A stretch of DNA of 64,000 nucleotides from Hahellaceae bacterium (GCA_024234575.1 JACKOB010000006.1:186001-250000), one strand, 5' to 3'; counted from the first letter of the stretch, positions 1-8,896 are shown. Numbers and translations: made by a program. The notes: generated by a model not told the origin, from the letters alone.

Positions 1-100
1 TAGAGTGGCGGCGTCGAAAATAGTTCGCATTTTATCGAGATGATGTTCGCTTGAAACCTTATATTTTGTTTATGTCGACATCGTTGATCTTGCACAAGTC

Positions 101-1450
101 TTAAGTCAGTCTTTTTTTGCTTATTATTGCGAAGCGAGAGAGTAGTAACACCGCTGCCATCGTTAACCCTGAAATCGTGCCGGTCCAGTAGCCAGGAGCC
201 CCCATAGGAGTTGACAGAAGGTCGGTTTCAGCAAGCAGGTAACCTACGGGAAGCCCGACTACCCAGTAAGCAAAAAAAGTGATCATCATAGCCGCCCTGG
301 TATCATTGTAACCCCGAAGAGCGCCAGCGCTACTGACTTGCGTTGCATCCGAGAACTGAAATACTGCCGCGTAGCAAATCAGCAACGACGCGGTCGCAGC
401 GACTTCAGCGTTGTTTGTATATAAGTCTGCGATGGCGTTATTAAAAAGTATCATCGATCCGGAGCTTACCAGCGCGCAAAATAAGGCGAGTAAAATACCG
501 CAAAAGCCGGCCTGGCGTGCGAGGACCTGTTTGCCTTCACCCAGCAAGAAACCTGTTCGTACCGTGGTGGCCATGCCAATGCTAAGCGGAATCATAAATA
601 CCACAGCGGCAACGTTATGGGCAATCTCGTGGCCCGATAATATAGTTGTGCCGTGATTTGAGATCATCAATGTTACAACACTGAACAGAGAGCACTCGAA
701 GAAAATGGCCAGGCCAATGGGAAGTCCCTGTTTAAACATGTTTTTAAGCAAGTGGAAATCGACAGGCAGTATTTTTTTAAGCGGGCTGTGTTGCTGATAA
801 AGCGAATGTGAGCGGATATGCAAAACGAATAACAGCAGCATCAGCCAGCTGACTATCCCTGTTGCCCAGCCACAGCCTGCCCCGCCAAGTTTTGGGGCAC
901 CGAAAAGACCATGCATCAAAATATAATTAAGCGGTATATTGGCAATTAACCCGACTACCGTGATTAAAGTGACGGGGCGAGGATTACTGAGCCCTTCGCA
1001 GTAATTGCGCAGGGCTAACGACAAGCCAATGGCCGGTGCACCAAACGCGAGGCCTATGAAATAGTGGTTTGTGGTGTCGATAACGTTATCGGGCAAAGTT
1101 AAGAATTGTGTCAGGAAGTTGGCAGATAATGCGAATGCAATACCAGCTCCACCGCATAGCAATCCCAGATAAATAGCTTGCGAAGCAACTTTCTGAATTC
1201 TTTCCGGCGATCTCGCTCCATGGGCATTAGCAATCATGGCTGACGTGATTATCATGATACCGGTTAAAAAGAGAAGTACTGGAAACCATAAGCCCGCACC
1301 CACCGACACCGCTGCCAGGCCTTGCTCACTTAAGTTGCCTGCCATCAATACATCGACCACGTTCAAGCCGACTTGTGCAAGCTGCGAAACCATTATTGGT
1401 GCTGCAATAGACAGGTTTTTGCTGGCTTCAGTCTTAAGGGTGTCAGGCAT
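101..1450 (-). CDS. MATE-family multidrug/Na+ efflux transporter (NorM/MdtK-like)
   Basis: A 449-residue, very hydrophobic inner-membrane protein with about twelve membrane segments arranged as two homologous halves, the usual size and plan of MATE exporters. The N-terminal stretch (AAPIMVSQLAQVGLNVVDVL, residues 17-36) matches the first helix of NorM-type proteins. MATE proteins exchange Na+ or H+ for cationic drugs or metabolites; the substrate cannot be read from sequence. The gene is transcribed leftward, divergently from the EF-P hydroxylase gene that starts about 110 bases away. It ends at 101, and the first 100 bases of the window hold no convincing gene. Family assignment is firm; specificity is unknown, so no symbol is given. 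Confidence 0.9.
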   Translation of the reverse strand: MPDTLKTEASKNLSIAAPIMVSQLAQVGLNVVDVLMAGNLSEQGLAAVSVGAGLWFPVLLFLTGIMIITSAMIANAHGARSPERIQKVASQAIYLGLLCGGAGIAFALSANFLTQFLTLPDNVIDTTNHYFIGLAFGAPAIGLSLALRNYCEGLSNPRPVTLITVVGLIANIPLNYILMHGLFGAPKLGGAGCGWATGIVSWLMLLLFVLHIRSHSLYQQHSPLKKILPVDFHLLKNMFKQGLPIGLAIFFECSLFSVVTLMISNHGTTILSGHEIAHNVAAVVFMIPLSIGMATTVRTGFLLGEGKQVLARQAGFCGILLALFCALVSSGSMILFNNAIADLYTNNAEVAATASLLICYAAVFQFSDATQVSSAGALRGYNDTRAAMMITFFAYWVVGLPVGYLLAETDLLSTPMGAPGYWTGTISGLTMAAVLLLSRFAIISKKRLT

Positions 1451-1561
1451 TGCGGCACTCGTTGGTGTTCAAGGTTTGGTGGCACTGGGGGCTAGGCATT
1501 GACCAGCGTAAATTGATAGAATTTCGTGTTCTTTGTTACAAAGTATTAGCGAGAGACAACA

Positions 1562-2101
1562 GTGCTCCACGATTATCATGATCTGATTTCTTTGTTTAAT
1601 GGGTTATTTGCCCAAGAGTACGATACTATCTTAGTCGCCGGTGAACAGGAACCTGTCTACTTGCCAAGGACAGAAGGCGAATCTTATCATCGCATTGTAT
1701 TTGCAAACGGCTTTTTTCAAAGTGCCATGCACGAAATAAGTCATTGGTGCATTGCAGGAAGTGAGCGTCGGTGTCAGGTTGATTATGGATACTGGTACGA
1801 ACCTGATGGTCGCAGCGACGTTCAGCAAAAGCTTTTTGAGCGAGTAGAGGTAAAACCACAGGCGTTGGAATGGTTATTTTGCCTGGCCGCTGGCAGCAGG
1901 TTTTATGTTTCGGTGGACAATCTGAATGCTTCCGTGCCCTCTGATAGTGCTGATTTTAAAAGAAATATTGTTAGTCAGGCTCGTAAATATGCCACCGAAG
2001 GGGTTAATCAACGATCTGATAAATGGATCAGGGTACTGAATAAGTTTTATAAAACATCGTATCCAGAGGCCGCATCGTTTAATCTTGAAAGTATTCAATA
2101 A
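1562..2101 (+). CDS. epmC: Elongation factor P hydroxylase (EpmC/YfcM)
   Basis: A 179-residue protein with the family hallmark MHEISHWCIAG near residues 57-67, the metal-binding H-x3-H pair, followed by a conserved DYGYWYEPDGRS segment. EpmC hydroxylates the beta-lysylated lysine of elongation factor P, the last step of that modification; its partners EpmA and EpmB are not in the window. Length matches the family (about 180 residues). The start is GTG at 1562; no ATG gives a full-length protein. It is divergent from the MATE gene and runs in the same direction as the RNA helicase 62 bases downstream, so the two may share a transcript. Confidence 0.88.
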   Translation: MLHDYHDLISLFNGLFAQEYDTILVAGEQEPVYLPRTEGESYHRIVFANGFFQSAMHEISHWCIAGSERRCQVDYGYWYEPDGRSDVQQKLFERVEVKPQALEWLFCLAAGSRFYVSVDNLNASVPSDSADFKRNIVSQARKYATEGVNQRSDKWIRVLNKFYKTSYPEAASFNLESIQ

Positions 2102-2163
2102 TTAATGCTCTATAATTGCATTCAAGCCAACAGGCAAAACGCTCTATTCCGAGAAAAGTAAAA

Positions 2164-3543
2164 ATGATAGATGAATTAAACAAAGCAAGTTCAGCCACAG
2201 ATACAAAAGAGAAATCTGTTGAGGAACTTGTTGAAAGTTCAGTAGCAACCGATGCTGTTGAATTGCCCGTGAAAAGCAAGCCAGCGGAAGAGTCAGGCGA
2301 GCAGGCAACAATCGTTGATGAGTCTAACGACACCGCTACTTTGTCTGAAGATGAAGTGCTTCTCGATTCGAAAGAGTCTGATGAGCCTGAATTTATGAGT
2401 TTCGCCACATTGGAGTTGCAAGAGAGTTTGCTGGGGGCCATTCATAAATGTGGTTTTACCCACTGCACGCCTATTCAGGAAGAGACTTTACCTATTTCAT
2501 TAACTGGAGTGGATGTTATTGGCAAGGCCCAGACGGGCACAGGTAAGACGGCGGCGTTCCTCATTACCGCATTCGAGCATTTGCTGAAAAACCCCATCGA
2601 TATCAATGACCGCTTTGCCGGTGAGCCGAGGGTGCTGGTTATTGCACCCACACGAGAGTTGGCTTATCAGATCGAAAAAGATGCTAAAGCGTTAAATGGC
2701 GGCAATATACTAAATATTTTCAGTGTCGTGGGTGGCATGGATTACGATCCGCAGCAATACACGCTGAACAATTACGTGATTGATATTCTGGTGGCAACCC
2801 CTGGCCGATTAATCGACTTTTTAAACAAAGAAGATGTTTATCTAGATCAGGTTGAGCTTCTAATTCTTGATGAAGCTGACCGCATGCTGGATATGGGCTT
2901 TATACCGGATATTAAGCGTATCCTAAGACGGACGACACCAAGAGAAGAACGCCAGACTTTGCTGTTTAGTGCGACCTTTAATCAGGATGTACTTAATTTG
3001 GCATCCTTATGGACAGTTGATGCCGAGTTTGTTGAGATAGAGACTGATTCGGTAGCGGCAGACACCGTAGAGCAGAAAGTTTTTCTCGTCACCGCTTCAG
3101 AAAAGAAAAAACACTTGCTTAACTTTCTGGAAAATGAGCCGGTTGAAAAAGTAATTATTTTTACTAACAGGCGAGATCAGGCGCGTAATATCGAAGAGTA
3201 TTTGCGGAGAGCAGGCATTAATTCGGCGCTTTTAACCGGCGACGTGGTGCAAAGCAAGCGTCTTAAAGTGCTTGATCGATTTAAATCTGGTCAAATTAAA
3301 GTATTGGTGGCGACAGATGTTGCTGGCCGAGGGCTGCATATCGCCGGAATCAGTCATGTTATTAATTATAATCTTCCCGATGATCCCGAGGATTATATCC
3401 ACCGCATTGGCAGAACAGGTCGCGCAGGAACAGAAGGTATAGCCATTACCTTCGCATGTGAAGATGAGGCATTTAGTTTGCCCGAGATCGAAAAATATAT
3501 GGGTAAGAAATTAGAATGTACGCAGCCTAAACAACTGGGCTGA
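2164..3543 (+). CDS. rhlB: DEAD-box ATP-dependent RNA helicase, RhlB-like
   Basis: A 459-residue DEAD-box helicase. After an acidic, low-complexity N-terminal extension (about residues 1-77, rich in E, D, S and V) the core shows the Q motif (GFTHCTPIQ), Walker A (AQTGTGKT), PTRELA, DEAD, SAT and HRIGRTGR. The C-terminal core, with ACEDEAF then LPEIEKYMG, resembles RhlB, the helicase of the RNA degradosome, more than RhlE or SrmB. The basic C-terminal tail of E. coli RhlB is missing. The ATG at 2164 was chosen over an upstream TTG at 2116 because it follows a purine-rich GAGAAAAG. A strong intrinsic terminator follows the stop. RhlB is the best match, though another RhlB/DeaD-like paralogue is possible. 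Confidence 0.8.
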   Translation: MIDELNKASSATDTKEKSVEELVESSVATDAVELPVKSKPAEESGEQATIVDESNDTATLSEDEVLLDSKESDEPEFMSFATLELQESLLGAIHKCGFTHCTPIQEETLPISLTGVDVIGKAQTGTGKTAAFLITAFEHLLKNPIDINDRFAGEPRVLVIAPTRELAYQIEKDAKALNGGNILNIFSVVGGMDYDPQQYTLNNYVIDILVATPGRLIDFLNKEDVYLDQVELLILDEADRMLDMGFIPDIKRILRRTTPREERQTLLFSATFNQDVLNLASLWTVDAEFVEIETDSVAADTVEQKVFLVTASEKKKHLLNFLENEPVEKVIIFTNRRDQARNIEEYLRRAGINSALLTGDVVQSKRLKVLDRFKSGQIKVLVATDVAGRGLHIAGISHVINYNLPDDPEDYIHRIGRTGRAGTEGIAITFACEDEAFSLPEIEKYMGKKLECTQPKQLG

Positions 3544-3555
3544 TGTTAAGAAAAT

Positions 3556-3583
3556 AGAGTGCTTGCGGGCACTCTTTTTTTTT
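3556..3583 (+). terminator. Intrinsic terminator after the RNA helicase
   Basis: AGAGTGC at 3556-3562 pairs with GCACTCT at 3569-3575 around a six-base loop and runs directly into nine T's. It lies 12 bases after the helicase stop and separates it from pdxB. Confidence 0.9.
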
Positions 3584-3632
3584 GGATGAATTTAATGAAT
3601 AACTATAAGTCGTGTATGGAGGCGAGAGACTG

Positions 3633-4775
3633 ATGAAAATTGTGGCAGATGAGAATATTCCGTTATTGATGCCATTATTCGAATCAATTGGCGAGGTTCA
3701 CACTTGTGCAGGGCGTCAAATGAATGCGGATATCGTAAAAGACGCTGATATCCTGTTGGTTCGTTCTGTCACGAAAGTTACGCGCCACTTACTTGAAGGG
3801 TCACGTGTCCGTTTTGTCGGCACCGCGACCATCGGGCTGGATCACATTGATGTTGATTACCTGAAAGAAGCCGGCATTGCGTTTGCCAATGCGCCTGCAT
3901 GCAACGCCAATTCGGTGGTTGAGTATGTACTAAGCTGCCTTTCGTTTATGAGTGAGTACTATCAGTTCAAGCTTGAAGACCGGTCGGTTGGTATTATTGG
4001 TCAAGGTAATGTCGGCAGCCTTTTAGCAAAACGTCTGATTAAACTTGGGGTTAAGGTAAAACTAAATGATCCACCGCGAGCTAAAGAAGATAGCGAAACA
4101 GAATATGTGTCTCTTGACGAAGCCTTAGCTTGCGACATAATCAGTTTGCACGTCCCCTTGGTAAAAGATGGGGACTACCCCACATTAAAGCTGCTGGGTG
4201 CATCGGTGCTTGAGAAAATCACTGACAGACAAATATTGATCAATACGTCCCGTGGCGAGGTGATTGATGAAGCGGCACTGTTGCAGAAGCTGATGGCATC
4301 TCCTGCTTTTCCTGTAGTGCTGGATGTCTGGGAAAATGAACCGCAGATAAATACCGATCTTTTAGAACGAGTCACCATTGGCACTCCGCATATCGCTGGC
4401 TATTCCCTCGATGGCAAAGCCAATGGTACGGAAATGATTTATCAGGCACTTTGTCGGTTTTTGGGCTTTCCCGTGCGTCATAAAGCCGCACAGTTTCTTG
4501 CTGAAGCACCGCTCTCTAAATTGGCGTTTACCGGGCAGGCTGATCCAAGTTGGTTGATCAACACGGCCATCAGGGCTTGTTATGATGTCCGTTCTGATCA
4601 CTGGCGGTTACGTTCGGCGCTGGCCTCTGCCGAAGATGTTGGTGCAGAGTTCGACCGTTTGCGTCGTGAGTATCCCGTGCGTAGAGAGTTTCAAAACACA
4701 AAAATTCAACTGAAAAACCTTAACTCGGAAGTGTTCAATCGAGTAAAAAATCTTGGATTTCGCATGAAAATTTAA
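3633..4775 (+). CDS. pdxB: Erythronate-4-phosphate dehydrogenase
   Basis: A 380-residue D-2-hydroxyacid dehydrogenase closely resembling E. coli PdxB (378 residues), which oxidises 4-phosphoerythronate in the DXP-dependent pyridoxal-phosphate pathway. Visible features are the N-terminal MKIVADENIP, the NAD-binding GQGNVG at residues 123-128, the catalytic Arg in NTSRGEVID, the Glu in VWENEP and the His in GTPHIAG, followed by the PdxB-specific C-terminal domain. The ATG at 3633 was chosen because GGAGGCGAGAG ends a few bases upstream and the family begins MKI; a GTG at 3612 would only add MYGGERL. The preceding terminator suggests its own promoter between 3584 and 3632. Confidence 0.95.
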   Translation: MKIVADENIPLLMPLFESIGEVHTCAGRQMNADIVKDADILLVRSVTKVTRHLLEGSRVRFVGTATIGLDHIDVDYLKEAGIAFANAPACNANSVVEYVLSCLSFMSEYYQFKLEDRSVGIIGQGNVGSLLAKRLIKLGVKVKLNDPPRAKEDSETEYVSLDEALACDIISLHVPLVKDGDYPTLKLLGASVLEKITDRQILINTSRGEVIDEAALLQKLMASPAFPVVLDVWENEPQINTDLLERVTIGTPHIAGYSLDGKANGTEMIYQALCRFLGFPVRHKAAQFLAEAPLSKLAFTGQADPSWLINTAIRACYDVRSDHWRLRSALASAEDVGAEFDRLRREYPVRREFQNTKIQLKNLNSEVFNRVKNLGFRMKI

Positions 4776-4776
4776 T

Positions 4777-4971
4777 TTATTGACTAACGTGGCCCAGGCT
4801 GATTCTTTCGGCTCTTTGTAACGCCTGGTCGATCATGTTTTGGCTAACTGGTACTTCTCGTCCACCGTCGTCAATTAAGTTAATAAAAGTAGCAGCTGTG
4901 GTCAGGGTTGGGCGTGGTGTCAGCGTTTGCTTACATTGACTAGGCTGAGCTGGTAGCAGGCGTGCGTTCAC
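4777..4971 (-). CDS. Small conserved-looking hypothetical protein (64 aa)
   Basis: Not recognised. This small open frame lies on the opposite strand immediately beyond the pdxB stop and is kept because of its start region: AGGAGACACAACC places a near-perfect ribosome site before a GTG at 4971. An in-frame ATG seven codons upstream (4992) lacks a site. The product is soluble, with a Thr/Pro-rich first half and a compact second half (INLIDDGGREVPVSQNMIDQ) that looks like a folded amphipathic helical segment with Arg and Glu. It has no membrane segment or signal peptide. It is divergent from the PilZ gene and could be a small regulator, but nothing shows that. Confidence 0.5.
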   Translation of the reverse strand: MNARLLPAQPSQCKQTLTPRPTLTTAATFINLIDDGGREVPVSQNMIDQALQRAERISLGHVSQ

Positions 4972-5119
4972 GGTTGTGTCTCCTGTTTTCATCCATGGTT
5001 TTATTTTTGCTGTGCAACGATTGATATCGGTTTACCAGGCTGAACCTTAACAGTCTATTATTAAACTAATGTTTCATCTGCAAGTTGCTGCTATTTGATG
5101 TTTGGCGAGGTGTTTCCGG

Positions 5120-5842
5120 TTGACTGACGAAAAAGAATTTATCGAAAGCGTAGTTAAATCTCAGAAAGAAGGTGAGAAAAGAACACGCAAGCAATCTTTT
5201 GCCGATTTGGGATTGGAAATAGGTGAACAAATCACTATCGAGACGATATCCCCAAAGCGAAAACTCAGTATCAAACTGATGGGATTTGTGCCCGGAAAAA
5301 GTATTGTGATTACCGCCCCAACACGGGATGGAAAAGAAGTTCTGTTAGAAAAGGATGAGCAGATTGCCGTGCGGGCTATGACTAAAAATCAGGCGTTCGC
5401 GTTTGAATCAAGAGTTATCTATCGTGCCATTAATCCATATAGTTATTATCACCTGTCTTATCCTGTAGACCTCATTCTAGTTGAAGTGAGGCGGTCATCG
5501 CGGTTGCATGTCGATATTCCGGCAATTATCACCAGTGAGTTTGACGTGGGGATGGGAGATTGGCCGAAAGCGGCTACCGTGCAGGATATCAGTGAAAACG
5601 GTACCGCGCTGATAACGCGACAAGTGCTGGGGGATATTGGTCACGAAATCGTCATTGGTATTGGCATTCAGGTGGCGGATATTTCCAGAAACTTATTAAT
5701 TAATGGGTTGATTCGTAACCGCGTGGTAGTCGACAAACCAAGTGGAACGCAGTACCTGTTTGGTGTCGAGTTTGTTGATGTCTCGGAAGAGTGCAGGCTT
5801 GCATTAAATGGGTTCTTGTATGAACTGGAGCATCGCATCTAG
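5120..5842 (+). CDS. PilZ-domain c-di-GMP-binding protein, YcgR-like architecture
   Basis: A 240-residue protein with an N-terminal YcgR-N-like beta domain (about residues 25-110) and a C-terminal PilZ domain (about 120-235). The two c-di-GMP-binding elements are present: RRSSRLHVDIPA, containing R-x3-R, and DISENG, matching (D/N)-x-S-x2-G. YcgR-type proteins act as c-di-GMP-controlled flagellar brakes or surface-behaviour effectors; no flagellar gene lies nearby. The start is uncertain: TTG at 5120, with GAGG nine bases upstream, is preferred, and another TTG at 5102 would add six residues. The ATP-NAD-kinase-like gene follows 28 bases downstream in the same direction, so they are probably co-transcribed. 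Confidence 0.85.
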   Translation: MTDEKEFIESVVKSQKEGEKRTRKQSFADLGLEIGEQITIETISPKRKLSIKLMGFVPGKSIVITAPTRDGKEVLLEKDEQIAVRAMTKNQAFAFESRVIYRAINPYSYYHLSYPVDLILVEVRRSSRLHVDIPAIITSEFDVGMGDWPKAATVQDISENGTALITRQVLGDIGHEIVIGIGIQVADISRNLLINGLIRNRVVVDKPSGTQYLFGVEFVDVSEECRLALNGFLYELEHRI

Positions 5843-5870
5843 TGAAACGAAATCGATGTGCTGAACAAAT

Positions 5871-7016
5871 ATGTTGAGAATTGGCTTAATCTTAAACCCG
5901 ATTGCGGGTCTTGGTGGTCCTGCTGGGCTCAAAGGTAGCGATGGCGAAGCCTCCAGGCAAGCGCTGGTAAAGGGGTTCACCCCCCAGGCTGAGTCCCGCG
6001 TGGTGAAAGTGTTAACACAGCTTTCATCGATTACGCAGGATTTTCAAATTATCACCTGCGGAACGAAAATGGGCGCTGATGCGTGCCGTAAAGCGGGTGT
6101 TGAGTGCCTCGAAGTGTATGCGGTGGCCGAAGAAACGACGGCTCAGGATACCGAAGAAGCCGCGCAGATTTTAATCGCCTATCCGGTTGATATCCTTGTT
6201 TTTGCAGGTGGTGATGGTACCGCCCGAAATATCTGTCATGTGGCTGGTGATCGCTGTTTGGTGCTGGGTATTCCCTCCGGAGTGAAAATGCATTCTGGTG
6301 TATTCGCTGTGACTCCTGAGGCAGCCGCGGATCTTTTGGTAATGCTCTGCCGTCACCAGCTTGTCGGAACGATGGTCTCGCAGGTGAGAGATCTTGATGA
6401 AAATGAGCTGCGTGCAGGCCATGTAAAAACAAGATATTACGGAGAAATGCTAACCCCTTGCGAGGGGCGCTACCTGCAGCATGTTAAATGCGGTGGTGTC
6501 GAGTCTGAAGAATTGGTGCAGGCTGATATCGCTGCATTTATTGCGGAAACCATGCAGCCCGGACAAACCTATGTGCTGGGTAGTGGTTCGACCATTATGG
6601 CTGTTAAAAATGAACTGGGTATTGATGGCACGCTGTTAGGGGTGGACGTCGTGAAAGACCATCAATTGATTGCGAAGGATGTCGATGAAAAGCAGCTCTA
6701 CCAATTAGCTTGTGAGTCGGCGCTGGTGCTGTTCGTGACGTTGATAGGCGGACAAGGGCATGTATTTGGTCGGGGAAATCAGCAACTGTCCGCCAGAGTC
6801 ATTACGAAAATAGGGCAGAACAATATAAGAATTATTGCCACCAAAGCTAAAATTAAAACCCTCGAAGGCCGACCACTGATTGTTGATACGGGGGATGAGA
6901 CCCTTGATAGTCAACTGTCTGGGTTCAAGACAATCATTACCGGCTATGACGATAGTGTTGTGTACCCTATGGGAAACCCTGAACACTGTAGTCGTGATGA
7001 GGGTATTCGCAGTTAG
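5871..7016 (+). CDS. ATP-NAD kinase family protein (COG3199-like)
   Basis: A 381-residue protein of the diacylglycerol/NAD-kinase fold. LILNPIAGLGG at the start and VFAGGDGTARNI near residue 113 carry the N-P-x-A-G and GGDGT signatures. It is longer than NadK (about 290 residues) and belongs to the branch annotated ATP-NAD/AcoX kinase, whose substrate is generally unknown. A middle insertion of about 40 residues (around 165-210) includes RYYGEMLTPCEGRYLQHVK. It follows the PilZ gene by 28 bases and ends 9 bases before the convergent gene at 7026. It could be a second NAD kinase or act on another polyphosphate-linked metabolite; which one cannot be told here. Confidence 0.8.
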   Translation: MLRIGLILNPIAGLGGPAGLKGSDGEASRQALVKGFTPQAESRVVKVLTQLSSITQDFQIITCGTKMGADACRKAGVECLEVYAVAEETTAQDTEEAAQILIAYPVDILVFAGGDGTARNICHVAGDRCLVLGIPSGVKMHSGVFAVTPEAAADLLVMLCRHQLVGTMVSQVRDLDENELRAGHVKTRYYGEMLTPCEGRYLQHVKCGGVESEELVQADIAAFIAETMQPGQTYVLGSGSTIMAVKNELGIDGTLLGVDVVKDHQLIAKDVDEKQLYQLACESALVLFVTLIGGQGHVFGRGNQQLSARVITKIGQNNIRIIATKAKIKTLEGRPLIVDTGDETLDSQLSGFKTIITGYDDSVVYPMGNPEHCSRDEGIRS

Positions 7017-7025
7017 GGGACTAAC

Positions 7026-7484
7026 TCAGCTAAGAAAAAGTCTTTGCATGACTCGGGTTATTCGTGTTGAAGAGCCGCTTTCAATTACTTCCCGTAAAAT
7101 ACTAATGTAAGTTTTTTTATCTAAAGCAATTTGAGGAGGTAGTGATGCCTCGTCTTCGGCTGAAAGTGCAACATCATTATCTAAAACGACAGGGTCTGTG
7201 CAAACCTGGGAAAGCAACTTCATTGCTCGTTGGCTCAATACTGCCTGGTCGAGCGCTTCTTGCTTGATGGTATCGATGTAACGAATAAAGCCTTCTTCTG
7301 CCAGCCACAACATGGCGCCAAAACAGGCCATGTGTCTGTTACTGTGCAGGCCGTACTCGTCTGGATTGTCGTCCCCGGCGATATCTTCAACATAGACGGA
7401 TGTTCGCCGTGGAAAGGCGTTATAGAGCTGAATCAGGACTTTTGCACTATCTTTGCAGAAGTCCTCAATGTGTATATCTGCCAT
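7026..7484 (-). CDS. Conserved protein of unknown function downstream of alaA
   Basis: Not recognised. A soluble, acidic 152-residue protein with no signal peptide or membrane segment. The segment around residues 25-65 (FPRRTSVYVEDI, then RHMACFGAMLWLAEEGFIRY) has the shape of a winged-helix unit: a helix ending in EEGFIRY followed by a strand. The C-terminal part (residues 80-150) is predicted mostly helical. It begins three bases after the alaA stop in the same direction, so it is almost certainly co-transcribed with alaA. Real-gene status is supported by this coupling, protein-like composition and length. Role unknown; a small DNA- or protein-binding accessory is a guess. Confidence 0.7.
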   Translation of the reverse strand: MADIHIEDFCKDSAKVLIQLYNAFPRRTSVYVEDIAGDDNPDEYGLHSNRHMACFGAMLWLAEEGFIRYIDTIKQEALDQAVLSQRAMKLLSQVCTDPVVLDNDVALSAEDEASLPPQIALDKKTYISILREVIESGSSTRITRVMQRLFLS

Positions 7485-7487
7485 CTT

Positions 7488-8702
7488 CTATTGTTCGTAC
7501 TTTGACAGGAAGTGAGCAAATTTACCCATCGCATCTTCTAATATATCCGTGCGAGGTAAAAAAACCACTCTAAGGTGTTGTGTGTCCTGAAGATTGAAGG
7601 CTGAACCCTGAACCAACAGAATTTTCTCTTGCAGAAGCAGGTCTAGCACCATTTGTTCATCATTGGCGATGGGGTAGCGTTTAGGGTCAAGTTTAGGGAA
7701 CATGTACAGCGCCCCCTTAGGCTTGACGCATGAAACTCCAGGAATCTGGGTTAATAGCTCCCATGCTGTATCCCTCTGTTCGCGTAACCGCCCACCGGGT
7801 GCAACCAGGTCTTCGATACTTTGGTAGCCACCTAATGCGGTTTGAATGGCAAACTGAGAAGGGACGTTTGCGCAAAGCCGCATAGACGAAAGCATATCGA
7901 TACCTTCTATTAAATCTTTCGCGCGGTGCTTGGCCCCGCTAATTATTAGCCAGCCAGAGCGGTAGCCGGCTGCACGGTAGGATTTGCTCAAACCGTTAAA
8001 GGTAAATGTCAAAATATCTGTCGACAAGGACGCAAGAGGGATGTGTTTTGCGTCATCGTACAGTATTTTATCGTAGATTTCGTCGGCGAGAATCAGTAGC
8101 TGGTGCTCGCGGGCCAGTTTAATGATTTCTTCCAGTAGTTCTTTAGAATAAACCGCACCGGTTGGGTTGTTGGGGTTGATGACCACGATCGCCTTAGTAT
8201 TTGGCGTTATTTTATTGCGAATATCGTCAATATCCGGAAACCAGTCGGCAGACTCATCGCACACGTAATGAATTGGTGTGCCACCAGATAGTGATACGGC
8301 AGCGGTCCATAAAGGATAGTCGGGAGAGGGAATCAGCACTTCATCGCCATTGTTAAGCAAGCCCTGCATTGTCATAACGATCAGTTCGCTAACGCCATTG
8401 CCAATGTAGATGTCTTCGATTTCTACGCCGGCGACACCCTCTTGCTGGCATTTGTGCATGATTGCTTTCCGCGCCGGGAATATCCCCTTGGAGTCACAGT
8501 AGCCCTGGGCCTCGTGCAGGTTGTGAATAACGTCTTGTAGAATCTCTTGTGGTACATCGAATCCAAAAGGTGCTGGGTTACCAATGTTTAGTTTTAAGAT
8601 TCGGTGTCCTTCGTCTTCCAGTCGGCGCGCTTCTTTTAGCACTTCGCCTCGAATTTCGTAGCCAACGTTGGTTAATTTCAGGGATTTCTTAAGCGTGCGC
8701 AT
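7488..8702 (-). CDS. alaA: Alanine transaminase AlaA (class I/II PLP aminotransferase)
   Basis: A 404-residue fold-type I aminotransferase aligning along its whole length with E. coli AlaA (YfbQ), the main glutamate-pyruvate transaminase. Characteristic segments are LKLNIGNPAPFGFD, AQGYCDSKGIFPARKA, the substrate region INPNNPTGAVYS, the PLP lysine in NGLSKSYRAAGYRSGW and GALYMFPKLD. The start is placed at ATG 8702 (MRTLKKSLKLTNVGYEIRG), matching family N-termini; a TTG at 8714 would add four residues. It is the first gene of a leftward pair with the unknown gene at 7026-7484, and its start faces the gpx start across a 275-base divergent region. Confidence 0.93.
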   Translation of the reverse strand: MRTLKKSLKLTNVGYEIRGEVLKEARRLEDEGHRILKLNIGNPAPFGFDVPQEILQDVIHNLHEAQGYCDSKGIFPARKAIMHKCQQEGVAGVEIEDIYIGNGVSELIVMTMQGLLNNGDEVLIPSPDYPLWTAAVSLSGGTPIHYVCDESADWFPDIDDIRNKITPNTKAIVVINPNNPTGAVYSKELLEEIIKLAREHQLLILADEIYDKILYDDAKHIPLASLSTDILTFTFNGLSKSYRAAGYRSGWLIISGAKHRAKDLIEGIDMLSSMRLCANVPSQFAIQTALGGYQSIEDLVAPGGRLREQRDTAWELLTQIPGVSCVKPKGALYMFPKLDPKRYPIANDEQMVLDLLLQEKILLVQGSAFNLQDTQHLRVVFLPRTDILEDAMGKFAHFLSKYEQ

Positions 8703-8896
8703 TAAATGTCTCAATAGATGTTGGGCGTAAAACGGATTTCTGTTCAGAAACCTATAACAATGCGCTAGATATTAGCATAACCATTCGTTGCGTAAATATA
8801 TGGCAGGTGTTTTAACCTGAGATAGTGTTTTAGGCGGTAAGACTTAAGCGTATTTATCTTTTTTAAATAGTATGGTGATATAATATAATGTACAAA

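Noticed and set aside
1..100. Possible 5' end of a leftward gene (ATG at 28-30, ten codons to the edge)
   Set aside because: Too short to judge and no good ribosome site; the stretch may simply be a promoter region.
1531..1543. CTTTGTTACAAAG dyad before epmC
   Set aside because: Only six base pairs in AT-rich DNA, reported by chance expectation to be common; no other support.
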